A stretch of DNA of 36,589 nt from Gnetum montanum. Lineage: Eukaryota > Streptophyta > Gnetopsida > Gnetales > Gnetaceae. Shown one piece after another: positions 1-9,565 of this stretch. Numbering within the stretch: the first letter of the stretch is position 1; every line of letters begins with the position of its first letter. The notes beneath the pieces were generated by a model that ran no database searches, had not been told where the DNA came from, and worked only from the letters and a program-made list of their open reading frames with translations. Where the stretch lies: contig MNCI01029550.1 in assembly GCA_015680685.1 (NCBI GenBank), forward strand, positions 752,561 through 789,149. Direction: 5' to 3'. The position numbers and the translations under genes are program-made.

Positions 1-139
1 CTTGTTTTCCTTAATGTTTTGCAATTAATTCACATTTTTGTTCATTTCCATCATGACATCCTTTTTATCGATGCCATAGTTGTCCCTTTTTACCTATCAT
101 TCCTATTCCTTTTCTCTCTCCATTCTAACGCTACCGGAG

Positions 140-371
140 GTTCGCGATTAGTCATGGGGGTACGGGGCCTGATTTTTCGATTTTTATCCTAAGCCCCGGA
201 TTTTTTCGTTTTTCTTCCTTACCCCTATGCCTTCGGTAGTCATCATCTATATTTTCCCAGATCCATATCAGCCATACCACACCTTAGCCAGTGAACCTAA
301 ACCGAAGCAAGGTATGCTTTACTTAATGATTCAATTACCCTTGCTAATATATGATGGTGTTGTGTGTGCAG
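140..371 (+). other. Candidate intron before the short ORF of A1
   Basis: A GT at 140-141 after CCGGAG and an AG at 370-371 after TGTGTGTGC bound a 232-base interval ending exactly at the ATG at 372. The same two positions in element B read AAG|GTAAGA and TTACAG|ATG, and in element C GA|GTAAAT and a decayed acceptor. The donor here (GTTCGC) is weak. Splicing is inferred from position and conservation only. Confidence 0.35.
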
Positions 372-578
372 ATGGCAATCATACAACAACAGAATGGATC
401 TGGAGCAGACACTTGGAATGGAGCAGCGCTGAAGCAGCATGCAAGGAGTGGAATTGATAATGCGCTTACAGATGGACAACGAAAGGCGCAATCTAGGCGT
501 TGGCAGCAACAAGACTCTTCTTCTTTCTTCTCTTCTATTCTCTCTCCTCTTTTCTCTCAGCTGCCAACTGTGGCCTGA
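372..578 (+). CDS. Short accessory ORF of the A subfamily, 68 residues, function unknown
   Basis: The ORF opens at the ATG directly after the candidate acceptor, at the position where B and C start their long accessory ORF. The peptide is Gln- and Ala-rich, then basic (a segment reading DGQRKAQSRRWQQQ at about residues 36-49), then Ser/Phe-rich because it runs into the pyrimidine tract at 520-560. The basic segment is recognisable in the older copy A2 despite stops and a frameshift there, so some reading frame was once shared. I do not recognise a domain. It may be a deletion remnant of the long ORF or simply untranslated. A second acceptor-like site (pyrimidine tract then CTCTCAG) ends near 561. 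Confidence 0.35.
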   Translation: MAIIQQQNGSGADTWNGAALKQHARSGIDNALTDGQRKAQSRRWQQQDSSSFFSSILSPLFSQLPTVA

Positions 579-742
579 TGTCATTGTAATAAGGTGTTCA
601 CCCATGTTGTCATGAACACCAGTTTTTGTCAAGTCTTGTAATAAAGACCGTTCACATGTCATCCCATTAGTTCCATTTTCCCTAATAATCCCATACCTAC
701 CTGATATCATTGTAAGGAACTCGAGGACGAGTTTTCATTCAG

Positions 743-753
743 TCATGGGGGTA
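743..753 (+). other. Polypurine tract of A1
   Basis: TCATGGGGGTA sits immediately before the TGATGA end of the LTR. The same G-run abuts the LTR in A2 (3211-3221), B (25457-25466) and, on the minus strand, C (9329-9340). This is the expected place for the plus-strand primer of reverse transcription. Confidence 0.75.
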
Positions 754-779
754 TGATGAGACGCGGTTTACACTAGGCC

Positions 780-854
780 GCGATATCGCGTACGCGATAT
801 CGCGGCCGACGCGATATCGCGTCTTCTCCTGCGATATCGCGTACGCGATATCGC
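780..854 (+). repeat. Five GCGATATCGC palindromes in the LTR U3
   Basis: Perfect 10-base palindromes GCGATATCGC lie at 780-789, 794-803, 811-820, 831-840 and 845-854, directly upstream of the TATA box. The first two and last two are 14 bases apart and form larger palindromes centred on GTAC. The sister LTR at 3222 has decayed versions (TGCAATATTGCAT, ATGTGATATTGCAT). The position suggests factor-binding enhancer sites. This is inference. Confidence 0.85.
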
Positions 855-870
855 GTCCCGCCGCCATATC

Positions 871-878
871 TATAAATA
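871..878 (+). promoter_or_regulatory. TATA box of LTR A1
   Basis: TATAAATA lies about 117 bases into the LTR. The same box occurs at the equivalent place in both B LTRs and in the C LTR. In A2 it has decayed to TATCAATA. Confidence 0.8.
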
Positions 879-1044
879 AGAGGCGGCACTCCCTTCATTT
901 CCCAATCCTGGCTAGTGTAGCGAAGCTCTGGCAGATTGATCACTCCAGAGTTAGAATTTTTCCCCATGTGCCCGCAGTAGGAGTCCTAGAGTGAACGGCT
1001 CTTTATTCGAGCAGCTTGTAACCTGAACCCAAGTTGTGTACGGC

Positions 1045-1050
1045 AATAAA
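1045..1050 (+). promoter_or_regulatory. Polyadenylation signal of LTR A1
   Basis: AATAAA in the context GGCAATAAAGACGAAC. The context is conserved in the A2 LTR and the B 5' LTR about 170 bases after the TATA box, marking the likely end of R. Confidence 0.6.
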
Positions 1051-1126
1051 GACGAACTTGTTTGGATAAACCTTGCAGCACGTGGTTTCATTTATTGCTT
1101 TATTTCCTGCTTTCCTAGTGCGTTCA

Positions 1127-1442
1127 AGTACGACTTGATTACGAGCGTCTACGGACGTGTACGGCTAGTCAAGGAATCGGCTGCTTGACGCAATGCATGA
1201 GTACGACTCAATTACGAGCATTGGATGCTTGGTAACCCAGTAGCGTATTCCAGGATTCTGCGCTTGGTAACTCCCGGGTCTGATGTGTACGGCTAGTTGA
1301 GGAATCGGCTGCTCATTGCTAGGCTAGATCGTGTGATAAGTACGACTTAGTTACGAGCACCCACGGGTGTGTACGGCTGGCTAAGGAATCGGCTGCTTAT
1401 CACACGTAGGCTAAATAGGTGCCTCAGTACGACCACTTCGAG
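1127..1442 (+). repeat. Tandem repeats in the U5 part of LTR A1
   Basis: A compound unit is repeated: GTACGACT-x3-TTACGAG (near 1128, 1201, 1340, degenerate near 1428) followed by GTACGGCTaGTcaAGGAATC (1159, 1287, 1371) and CGGCTGCT. Unit lengths are uneven (about 74, 139 and 86 bases). A2, B and C have a single related module with AGTATGACC and GTGTACGGCAAG, so this is a local expansion in A1. Confidence 0.8.
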
Positions 1443-1823
1443 CACTTGCATTACGTGTGGCGATCCCAGTAACGATTAGCATTTGGTAAGCTACAGTTGC
1501 ATAGTTCAGGGTGTGTCCGGTAAGTGGGAACGGATGCTGACGCTAGTTAATTTAGACTTAGATCAGTAGTTAGAGTTAGCTTAGTTTCTCAACCCTTTCT
1601 CCTGGTAGTTAGAAGATAAGCCGAAAATAACAAAAAAATCATATACCTCAGACTTGCTTAACCATACACCGTAACACATACAAGCAAGCCTGGGAAGACA
1701 ACGAACGATTAACCCCAAGTGTTTCTTGTGGCGTTAAGGCATTTAGTCTGCGGAGTTCGACTGGATTGTGCGTGTACGCTCGTATTCGTATGGTGGAGTG
1801 TAGGGGTACCTCGCCACTCATTA

Positions 1824-3221
1824 GGTGCTTAGATGTTTTCTTCTTGAGTTTTCCTTACCATTCCAACATTGCTCCATTATCGGGAAGCTGAGCCAATAAA
1901 AATAAGTCTTTGCATGGTGTGGTTCTCACACAAAGAAGAAGAATAAGTGAGAATTTAAAGCACACCCCTTAGACAAAATAATCATCTAGGCTATAAGCAC
2001 TGGTTATGGAACTAAACAAACATGTTCCCTCTAACTAAGGCCCTTTCTCGCTTCCTACTTTTCCCTTTCTTATTTCCTTGGAATGGTGGTGACTCTTTGG
2101 CAGAAGCATTCTTGTTACTTCAAGTGGATGGATTGGCCAAGTGTATTAATGCAAAGTCACTGGATGTGGATTGTTTGAGGCTGGATTTGGAATGAGATCT
2201 ACTTAGTCACATTAACCATAAATACACAAGGGGCGGTACACCACCTTGTTCTAGGGACTCCATTCCATTCTCTTCTCCCCATCATTCTTTCTCCATTTTC
2301 CACCTCATTGCCAATTGTATTAGCAGTCTATATTTTGGTTGATGGATTATTTTCTCTTTGGTGAATTCTTGGGGTTAAGTCTTTAACTCTTGCTCCCAAA
2401 TGACATTTCCAGAGCCTATGAACTCTTTGAATGTGGGTTTGTTAGGGCATAAAGGGCATGAGCCTGCTTTGGGGAGGACCCACTGGCATTCCTATTTGGT
2501 GCATCGATTAACTTCTTTCCCTTAAACATTTGTTTTGTTCATTCCCATATTAGACATCCATTTTACTGGTGTTGTCATTGTTTCTTTTTCTCCATCTTTC
2601 TTATTTCTTATCTTTTTTCATTCTATCACTACCAGAGGATCGCTTTTAGTTATGGGGGCCTTGGTCCAATTTTTTCAATTTTTCCTAACCCCTCCACCTT
2701 AGGTAGTCACCAATGTTATATCTCTAGAATCTGTATTGGCCATATCACAACTCAGCCAATGGACCTTACACCGAGGCAAGGTATCAACTATATTATGATT
2801 TACTTATCCTTGCTCATATGTGACTGTGTTGTGTGTATAGATGGTAATCATATAGCAATGGACTAGACCTGGAGGAAACACTCAGGATGGACTGGTGCTA
2901 GAACGGTTGTGTAAGGAACAAGATTGATGGTGCGGTCATGGATGGACAACGGAAGGCGCAATCTTGGCGTCTACAGCAACATGTCTTTTCCTTTTCTTTC
3001 TCTCTCTCTCTTCTCTCTCAGCTACCAAATAAGGCTGGATGTTAATTTTATATAGTGTTCACTCTTGTGGTCATGAGCACTAATGTTGCCATGTATTGTA
3101 ATGTTGATCCATTTACACGTCATCCCATTCACCATTAGTTGTCATTCAAGTCAATAATCCCATACCTTCCCAATATTTTGTAAGGAACTCAAGGACAAGT
3201 TTTCATTCAGTCATGGGGGTA
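1824..3221 (+). mobile_element. Element A2: internal 3' region, truncated on the left
   Basis: It begins directly after LTR A1 with no primer binding site. It aligns by eye with element B from about 20945 onward (TCTTTGCATGGTGTGGTTC, CACCCCTTAGACAAA, CCTCTAACTAAGGCCC), then with A1 from about 2540. It ends in the conserved 3' block (AATAATCCCATACCTTCCC) and a polypurine tract at 3211-3221. Gag and pol are absent. The simplest reading is that A1 inserted into this older element, leaving its 3' portion here. No target duplication can be checked because the left end of A1 is outside the window. Confidence 0.7.
2841..3040 (+). pseudogene. Decayed short accessory ORF of A2
   Basis: The ATG follows TGTGTATAG, an intact AG acceptor at 2839-2840. 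The reading matches the A1 short ORF (MVII at the start, DGQRKAQSWRLQQ further on) but has a TAG at codon 5 and a frameshift before the basic segment. The following pyrimidine tract and CTCTCAG are also conserved. The donor equivalent reads GAGGAT rather than GAGGTT, so splicing would be lost here. Confidence 0.45.
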
Positions 3222-4026
3222 TGATGAGCCGCGATATCGCGTATGCAATATTGCATCCACCATGTGATATTGCATACGCTATATCATGTCCTACCTCATC
3301 TTCTATCAATAAGAGGCGGCGCCCTTGGTTCCAAGGCAGTTAGACTTAGACCCTTAGCCAGATTCTTGCAGTTTAGTCATTCCAGAGTTAGAATTATTTC
3401 TGTGTGCCCACAGTAGGAGTCATAGAGTGAACAGATCTTTATTCGAACAATTTGTACTTGAGCACAATTTTGTGTATGGCAATAAATAAGAACTTTATGA
3501 TAAACCTTGCAGCATACAGATTAAGCTAATTAGTAATTAATTATTGTTTAATGCTTTCCTAGTTAATTAATATCTCTCTCAACCTTCAACCCCCTTAGTT
3601 AAATACACTCAGTATGACCGCTTCAAGCATGCGTGTAGCACTTGGTAACCCAGTAACCATTAGCATTTGGTAATCCCAGTAGCGTTGCACTGGTTCAGGA
3701 TGTGTACGGCAAGTGGGAATGGATATTGGTGTTAGGAACATTTAGAAACTAGTTAATGAATAGTTAATGTAAGTTAGCCACTTAGTTCTCTCTCCCTCTC
3801 CTTTATTAGTAGAAGACATAAAAAAATATATAAGCTATAAAAATCATATACCTCAAGCTTACTTAACCATACAACTATGACAATACAAGTAAGTTTGGGA
3901 AGACAACAATTGATTAACCTTGAGTGTTCCATTAAGGCGTGTAAGCACTTCTTGGAGTTCGACCGGATCGTGCGTGCAATGCTTGTATTCGTATGGTTGA
4001 GTGTAGGGGTACCTCATCACTCATCA
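3222..4026 (+). repeat. 3' LTR of element A2 (805 bp)
   Basis: It starts TGATGA and ends TCATCA. It is collinear with LTR A1 apart from the missing U5 tandem repeats. CpG sites are largely replaced by TpG/CpA (U3 palindromes now TGCAATATTGCA-like, TATA now TATCAATA), so it is the older of the two. Conserved landmarks are AAGAGGCGGC near 3311, CTTTATTCGAACAA near 3437, GGCAATAAATAAG near 3478 and GTGTAGGGGTACCTC near 4001. Confidence 0.85.
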
Positions 4027-4060
4027 CCCAAGATTTATAGAAATTTATAACTTAATGCTA

Positions 4061-4134
4061 CCTAGTAGAATCAAACTAGTGACATGGGATTACTAGGCCA
4101 AGACCCATACCACTAAGCTAACACCTTACTATTA
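4061..4134 (-). repeat. tRNA-like (SINE-head-like) repeat, copy 1
   Basis: On the minus strand it reads GGTGTTAGCTTAGTGGTATG then AGTTTGATTCT, which fit the A box and B box of a RNA polymerase III promoter at tRNA-like spacing. The arms do not fold cleanly into a full cloverleaf, so it is more likely a tRNA-derived repeat or relic than a working tRNA gene. No SINE body or A-tail could be defined. Confidence 0.45.
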
Positions 4135-4204
4135 CCCACCAGAATTGAACTCATGACTTGAAGCTTTCAAATCAAGAGTCTTACCACTACGCTAACATCT
4201 CATT
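4135..4204 (-). repeat. tRNA-like (SINE-head-like) repeat, copy 2
   Basis: It is adjacent to copy 1 in the same orientation. On the minus strand it reads GATGTTAGCGTAGTGGTAAG then GAGTTCAATTCTGG (A- and B-box-like), with a possible anticodon-type stem CTTGA...TCAAG whose loop is too long. Both copies share GTTAGC-TAGTGGTA, suggesting a common origin or dimeric repeat. Confidence 0.45.
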
Positions 4205-5581
4205 GAACTATATTATAATTCTTTCAAGAATCCAACAACAATCACCCTTACCTCTCCTCCATCCCCCACCTCTCCCCCACCCCCACCCCTACATCAATCT
4301 TAGACTTTGGTGGTCTAATCACTAGGTCAGTTGCCTAGCTAGAACTATAGGTCCATTAATATTTAATTTAAATTTAGCCTCTTTTAAAATTTAAATAAAA
4401 GAATAGTTTTCTACTTCATATGGAATACAAAGTAGAGGAATGTTTGCTTACATCCCATCCCCACCACTAGGAGTAGAGGGGTGTTAACTTGCATCCCCAC
4501 CCCATACCATCTTACTCACTATGGTGTGGGATGGGGGAGAAGATGGGTGTCCATTTGCAAGGAACTCGATGTCTTAGATGCTTAACCTAGAAGATGCAGA
4601 GGTAGTCAATAACGCAATATCAAGGCAAAGATCTAGAAAGTATCAAAGAAAAATTTCTTCTATCACTTGAGAAAATAATATTTCTAATCTTATAAGGAAG
4701 ATGCTAAAGATTATTCTTGTCACTTCTTGAAATTAGGATCTAATGGTTTGGACTTTCACTTGACTAAGGGAAAGTCCAATACTATTAAGAAATGGGTAAA
4801 GGTCACTTAGAAGAAATGTTTACCTTAAACTTCTTTGCTTAACTATCTTAACTTACTTGGAATCACATGTAGTTGATATTTCTTATTAGTTCTTCTTTTG
4901 TTTGATATCACAAAAATTAGATTAATTGGTGTTTATGGGTGTTGATGTATTAATGAGGCATTCTCATATGTTATGATTTACCCTAGATTATAGCTCATTC
5001 CATGGTCATGATTCATCCTTAATATGACTCAACCTAGATTGTAACTTGTAGTTCATCTTAGATTACGATTTGCCCTTGATTTTGATTCATCCTAGGTCAT
5101 GATTTGCTCCAATACCAATTGTGACATCCTATTCCCATATGTAATGGAAAATATCAAATATACAGTATATCAAATATTGTGCATATTTAAAATAATAGGA
5201 AAAATGTATAAGACAATGAAATGGAATTTTATTAATAAAGAAAATAAAATTGAATGAGTATATTTGGATCATGCTTTTAATATTTCTCAAAGTTATCTTT
5301 CTTTGGCATCTATCACTTAGAGGCAATCCAATAGTTCCACTATGATTAGGCCTAAACCCAGCTAGAAGATATGACTTATTTTAGCTTCTCAACTTTTGTT
5401 ACTTGTCATTCCTAGCATCAAAACTCCATTGTAGCATGACCTCTAAGTTATCAGCAAAAATATCGTAGGTCAAACCCCTGAAGGTTCCCTCAAGAGACTT
5501 GTTTGTAATAACAATGTACCCTTTCATTAAGGGTCTTTTAATAGTAATTACAACTCTTGGTTATGGAATAACATCATTTGG

Positions 5582-5583
<2 letters not shown>
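4205..5583. other. Unassigned region without a recognisable gene
   Basis: It contains a C-rich tract at about 4246-4290, two short CATCCC/GGGATG-type segments around 4448-4540, and at about 4970-5105 a run of imperfect repeats around ATGATTCATCCTAG / TAGATTATGATTTACCC of roughly 20-30 bases. The open frames here are short and without family features. Confidence 0.5.
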
Positions 5584-5621
<38 letters not shown>

Positions 5622-5622
5622 N
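5584..5622. repeat. (AT)n microsatellite ending in an ambiguous base
   Basis: About 38 bases of perfect AT alternation, then an N at 5622, the only undetermined base in the window. Length and join are therefore uncertain in the assembly. Confidence 0.9.
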
Positions 5623-5699
5623 AACAAGCTTTAGGCTAGTAAATAATGTATAACCTAAATCATAAACTTTATCAACTAAGCCTTTAGCACATCATCTGC

Positions 5700-6066
5700 A
5701 TCCAAGAGAATGATTCCTACACCTACATCATCTAATCATTATCCTAGCCTTGTCCCAACAAAATGGGGCCAATGACATGAGTTATTTTTCACCATCTATC
5801 TTTACAAAGTGCTAGATCTTTGTTTATTTGTAGTTTCTTCAAATTATCTTTAATTTTTTTTCCATGCCTTGTTTGATCTTCCTTTCAGTAGCTTTCCTAG
5901 AACAGTGATGTAGCATTCTTTGCTTATAGGCTCATTATTTGGTTTCTTTGCACATGTCCAAATCATCTAAGCCCCTATTCTTGTAGCTTATTTAAAATAG
6001 AAGCCACTCCAAGTCTTCCTTTGATGTTTGTATTATGTAGTTTATCTCTTCTATTAATATTTAACA
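5700..6066 (-). pseudogene. 3' end of an RTE-type LINE
   Basis: On the minus strand, 6060 to about 5900 translates to a decayed C-terminus of a plant RTE-class reverse transcriptase ORF: a GRLGVASI segment followed by LR*FGHVQRN, matching the LRWFGHVQRR-type signature known for these elements, with two stops. The end reads CATTTTGTTGGGACAAGGCT near 5750, like the GGGACTAAGGCT sequence typical of the 3' terminus of these LINEs, then an ATGATT/GATGATG-like tail. The 5' part is absent, as usual for target-primed insertions. Class is from known family features, not a search. Confidence 0.7.
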
Positions 6067-8436
6067 CTTATATTATCTACATAGAATATATATAGAAAAA
6101 AGTTAATGCATCTTCTAGTAAAAGAAAGCAAATTTTTAGAGTCTCCTAAATCAAGTCAAGTAGTGGATCCACAAATGTTAGTACATCATAATCATTGATA
6201 TAATACTATCATATTTATTAAAATAAATATAAACTAATCTAGTTGAATACTAGAACCACTATAGGACTGGTACTATCCAAACTAGAAAAGAAAATTAATA
6301 TTAGGAAAAACCAATCTAGCACCAACCTTGTAATAATCCTAATACCCACCATCCTAAATCGTTTACCATAATTATTGATTATCTTCATGGCACTTGTCTC
6401 ATCTAGATTGAGCCACCAATAGAGTAGAGCCATTAGTGAAAACTTAATTGTTGACATCCTAATCTATTGAGACTCTACCTACTAACACTTCTTGGAGCCA
6501 CCAATAGGATGAATTTAATGTGAGATGCTTCATTGTTGATATTTTAGCTATTGGTACAAGCTCTAATGTAAGCACCAATCTCTAATCTTTCATTAGCAAC
6601 CTACAAACATTGTGGTTATACACATCATAAATATTAGTAAACTAGATAATTCAAATAATACTATGGTTAAAATCAAGAATAATCCAACCCAAAGTAATAC
6701 CATACAGACTACTATTGTGAATAGGATACCATCAAATAGTTAATTAGCTAAATGCACTTACTATTAAACATACTATTGCTATTGTCATAACCATGAAACA
6801 TTGTATAACATATATTACGATTCCTTTCTAAATGTTACAATTCATCTTCTTACATCGTGACAAACATTGCAACACATGCATAATAATTAGAAATTAGGGT
6901 GAAAACTGATGATAAGGGTCTCCAGATCTAATGTGTGCTACATGCTACTAAAGATGTTGAAATGATTGTCTCATACTAATTAATGCCCATATTTTTTTGT
7001 AAATGAATGATTTAATAGCCTAATGTCCTCAAATCATTATACATACTACAGACAATGCTAGAAAACCTCAAAAATTCTTGAAAGAAATGTCAAATTGGTG
7101 ATATAAAAATCAATAAGAATAAGCATAGTAGTGGATACAATAAAAAATCTAAAATATTTAGAAAGAAATATAGAATTCATATTTCCTCTATCTTCACATT
7201 ACTCTGTAGCTTGTAACAAAAGCAAAGGCTTTAAGTCACAAGGGCTTGAAGGGTTAAAATTACCATGGATTCTTCAAAAATTAGTAATACAGGAAGATAG
7301 ATGGATGTTTGATGGAAATTGATGTGAGAGAGAAGGTTACAGGATCACCGAATTTATAGGGTTAGAATAAAAAATTAATGGTCAAGATTAGAAGATAACT
7401 AAAGTGTTCATATCATATTTTGGTAGATCTATGATTTAATTTGGCATCATCAAAATTATACTTAGTAATTCTATAAAAAGAAAAATTTTAACTTAATTTG
7501 TTTAATAGGGCATGTGATATTTAAATGCTTACAACTTTAAGTCATAAAAACTTAAACTTAAAATATTAAAAACTTATAGCTCATAATCCATGAATAGTTT
7601 AGAATCCATAATTAGAGTTTAATATTCAACTTAGATGCATCCATATATCAAATATTTGAATATAAATCTTTTAAGATATCAAAGTACAAAATGCCCCATA
7701 GAAGTTTCAATAACTTTTATTGAAAATTACATCAAGAGAGATAAAACATCAACATACATATTCTTCAACATCATAATCACATCCAGAATCCAACCTTTCC
7801 TACTAGTGCTATTTGCATGGAGCACATGCAAGAAGGATTAGAATACATCAACTAGATGAAAATAACCTTGATGCCACCCAAAAAAAGTTAAAAGATGGGA
7901 ATCGTACCTCAAAAATACTATTATCTTAATTCCATAGTTTAACTTTAATATCTAAATATAACAAATATCATAACTTACCTTAACATGATATCAAATAAAA
8001 ATGTAAGGAATGTAAGGTAATCATAAAATTAGTACTAGACAAAAGATACCATTAGCATCTATTGAGCTTAACTCTTATTCCCCTAGGTTATCCTTAAGAA
8101 CCATTGGACTTAATTTTTCATTCTCTCTTAATTTAGGTGCCTATGCTAAGTACAAATCCTATGGCTTCTTTATTCCATAACATTCAAAATTATAAATCAA
8201 CAATTCCCAAAATCATTCAATCTAATAAAATTAATAACTACCCTATGAAAAGATTTCTCATCATAAAATATAACTCAATAAATGATCATCTTGCTAAACG
8301 AATGTAAGATAAATAAAAAATGATAGACAACAATACTAAAAATAATTCTATTCACATGACCACAAAAGCTATAAGGCTTATCAAACCCAAATTCTTATCG
8401 AAATTATCATTAAATGGAAGATGATTATAACCTCAA
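6067..8436. other. AT-rich region with no recognisable feature
   Basis: Short frames exist at 6239-6457, 7131-7322 and 7635-7841, but none shows a domain, biased composition or conserved neighbour. It is probably old degraded repeat or host flank of element C. No terminal repeats were seen. Confidence 0.5.
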
Positions 8437-9117
8437 TGATGTATAGTTAGGTATTCCAACACTTAACCATACAAGTCACAAGTGTTCACGCATGACTAAA
8501 TCATAATCTGTGAATGGAAAATGTAAGTGTACTAGTGAGTTGATGGTACGTTTATGATCATTGTCTTCCTACTTAGAGTTAGTGAGGTGTAGATCATATA
8601 GTTTAACTCTTAGTGAGGTATATGATAAACTAATGTTGATTGGCTCTTAATAAGGTTAATTGTAAACATGATGGAAATGATTATATATTCAAAGACTAAC
8701 TATAATGGAAATGTAAATCTATTTTATCCTATGGTAATAAGCATCCATTCCTTGTTTTTTGTACATGTCCTATGCTGATGTAACTATTATTGGGATTACC
8801 AAGTAACTTTACAACTGAGCGAATCAAGCAAAGTCACTAGTTGGTTACCAAACAATTATACTTCATGCTTAAAACTAGTTGTACTTATTACACCTTACTA
8901 ATACACATTAAAATTGTAAATGAATTAGGAAATGTAAATGACTTAATGAAAGTAAATATTATGGAAATTAAATCTATGCTAAGTAATAGGCTATAATGAT
9001 GAACAAAAATCTCAATCTTTATTGTCAATCATAAAATGTGTCCAAGAATAATACACTCGAATAAAGATTCTATACAACTATAATTCACCATGCTACAAGC
9101 ATTCACTCGAACTCTAA

Positions 9118-9175
9118 CTTCAAGAAAATAAACTACAAGAATTTCACTTCAAGAAAATAAACTACAAGAATTTTA
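9118..9175. repeat. 29-bp tandem duplication inside LTR C
   Basis: ACTTCAAGAAAATAAACTAC plus AAGAATTT occurs twice in a row with a period of 29 bases. Confidence 0.85.
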
Positions 9176-9220
9176 CTAAGTATTGGACTAAAATTTATTT
9201 TCAACATGATGGTGGATTGG

Positions 9221-9228
9221 TATTTATA
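9221..9228 (-). promoter_or_regulatory. TATA box of LTR C
   Basis: TATAAATA on the minus strand, about 100 bases after the LTR start, in the same place as in LTRs A1 and B. Confidence 0.75.
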
Positions 9229-9328
9229 GGCATGACCATGGCCCACTACATCATATCTATGATGACATATGCAGAGCTACAACATCATAACTATGATATC
9301 ATAGAGTCACATATAAATTATTTCATCA

Positions 9329-9340
9329 TACCCCACAATT
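9329..9340 (-). other. Polypurine tract of element C
   Basis: AATTGTGGGGTA on the minus strand abuts the LTR. It is preceded by CTCAAGGACAAC, equivalent to CTCGAGGACGAG before the A1 tract. Confidence 0.7.
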
Positions 9341-9565
9341 GATTGAAAGTTGTCCTTGAGTTTAAACAAAAAGAGGATAGAGTTCCTTACAGAGAGTTTG
9401 ACATTATGACACATATTTACATGCTTGACTTTCCTATAAATGTCACATCGTTGTTTGAGTGATGTTACAAAATAATCATGTAATGCATGATTGGCACATA
9501 TGACAAAAATAAGACAAAGCAAAACAAAGCCAAATTTGATGTAGTTGTCTTCATGTTCAAGGTAG

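Larger units (their letters stand above)
1..753 (+). mobile_element. Element A1: 3' internal region of a Ty3/gypsy-type element
   Basis: This stretch leads directly into the LTR at 754. It matches two other places in the window in order: the A2 internal region (about 2540-3221), and the spacer plus 3' untranslated region of element B (around 22080-22404 and 25300-25466). Shared landmarks are TTAGTCATGGGGG near 150, a CAG-ATG junction at 369-374, and the block from about 600 to 753 (CATGTCATCCC, AATAATCCCATACC, AAGGAACTC). Unlike B and C it has no long accessory ORF, only a short one. CpG dinucleotides are well preserved, so it is younger than its neighbours. Its 5' part and other LTR lie left of the window. 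Confidence 0.8.
754..1823 (+). repeat. 3' LTR of element A1 (1070 bp)
   Basis: It starts TGATGA after the polypurine tract and ends TCATTA, the terminal inverted repeat seen as TGATGA...TCATCA in the sister LTRs. Inside, in order, are a palindrome-rich U3, a TATAAATA box at 871, CTTTATTCGAG near 1001, an AATAAA signal at 1045, tandem repeats at 1127-1442, the conserved GTGGGAACGG block near 1520, and TAGGGGTACCTC at the end. It is about 200-260 bases longer than the other gypsy LTRs here because of the tandem repeats. CpGs are largely intact. No primer binding site follows it, so it is a 3' LTR and the next bases belong to element A2. Confidence 0.85.
8437..9328 (-). repeat. 3' LTR of element C (892 bp)
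   Basis: On the minus strand it starts TGATGAAA just after AATTGTGGGGTA and ends ATACATCA. Inside are a U3 with ATCATAGATATGAT-like motifs (9240-9322), TATAAATA (plus 9221-9228), CTTTATTCGAG (near 9058), GGTAACC/GGTAATCCCA blocks (near 8790-8850) and GTATGGTTAAGTGTTGGAAT near the end. Order and wording match the A and B LTRs, but divergence is high. Confidence 0.8.

Noticed and set aside
297-710. 137-residue minus-strand ORF
   Set aside because: It is antisense to the conserved 3' region of A1, and its composition reflects the pyrimidine tract. No matching frame is kept in A2.
1824-4026. A complete small non-autonomous element bounded by LTRs A1 and A2
   Set aside because: No primer binding site follows LTR A1, and the LTRs differ greatly in age and structure. 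Nested insertion explains the join better.
4061-4204. Functional tRNA genes
   Set aside because: Only box-like promoter matches; acceptor and anticodon stems do not pair properly.
6239-7841. Short ORFs as small host genes
   Set aside because: All are under 75 codons, in AT-rich sequence, without conserved context or family features.
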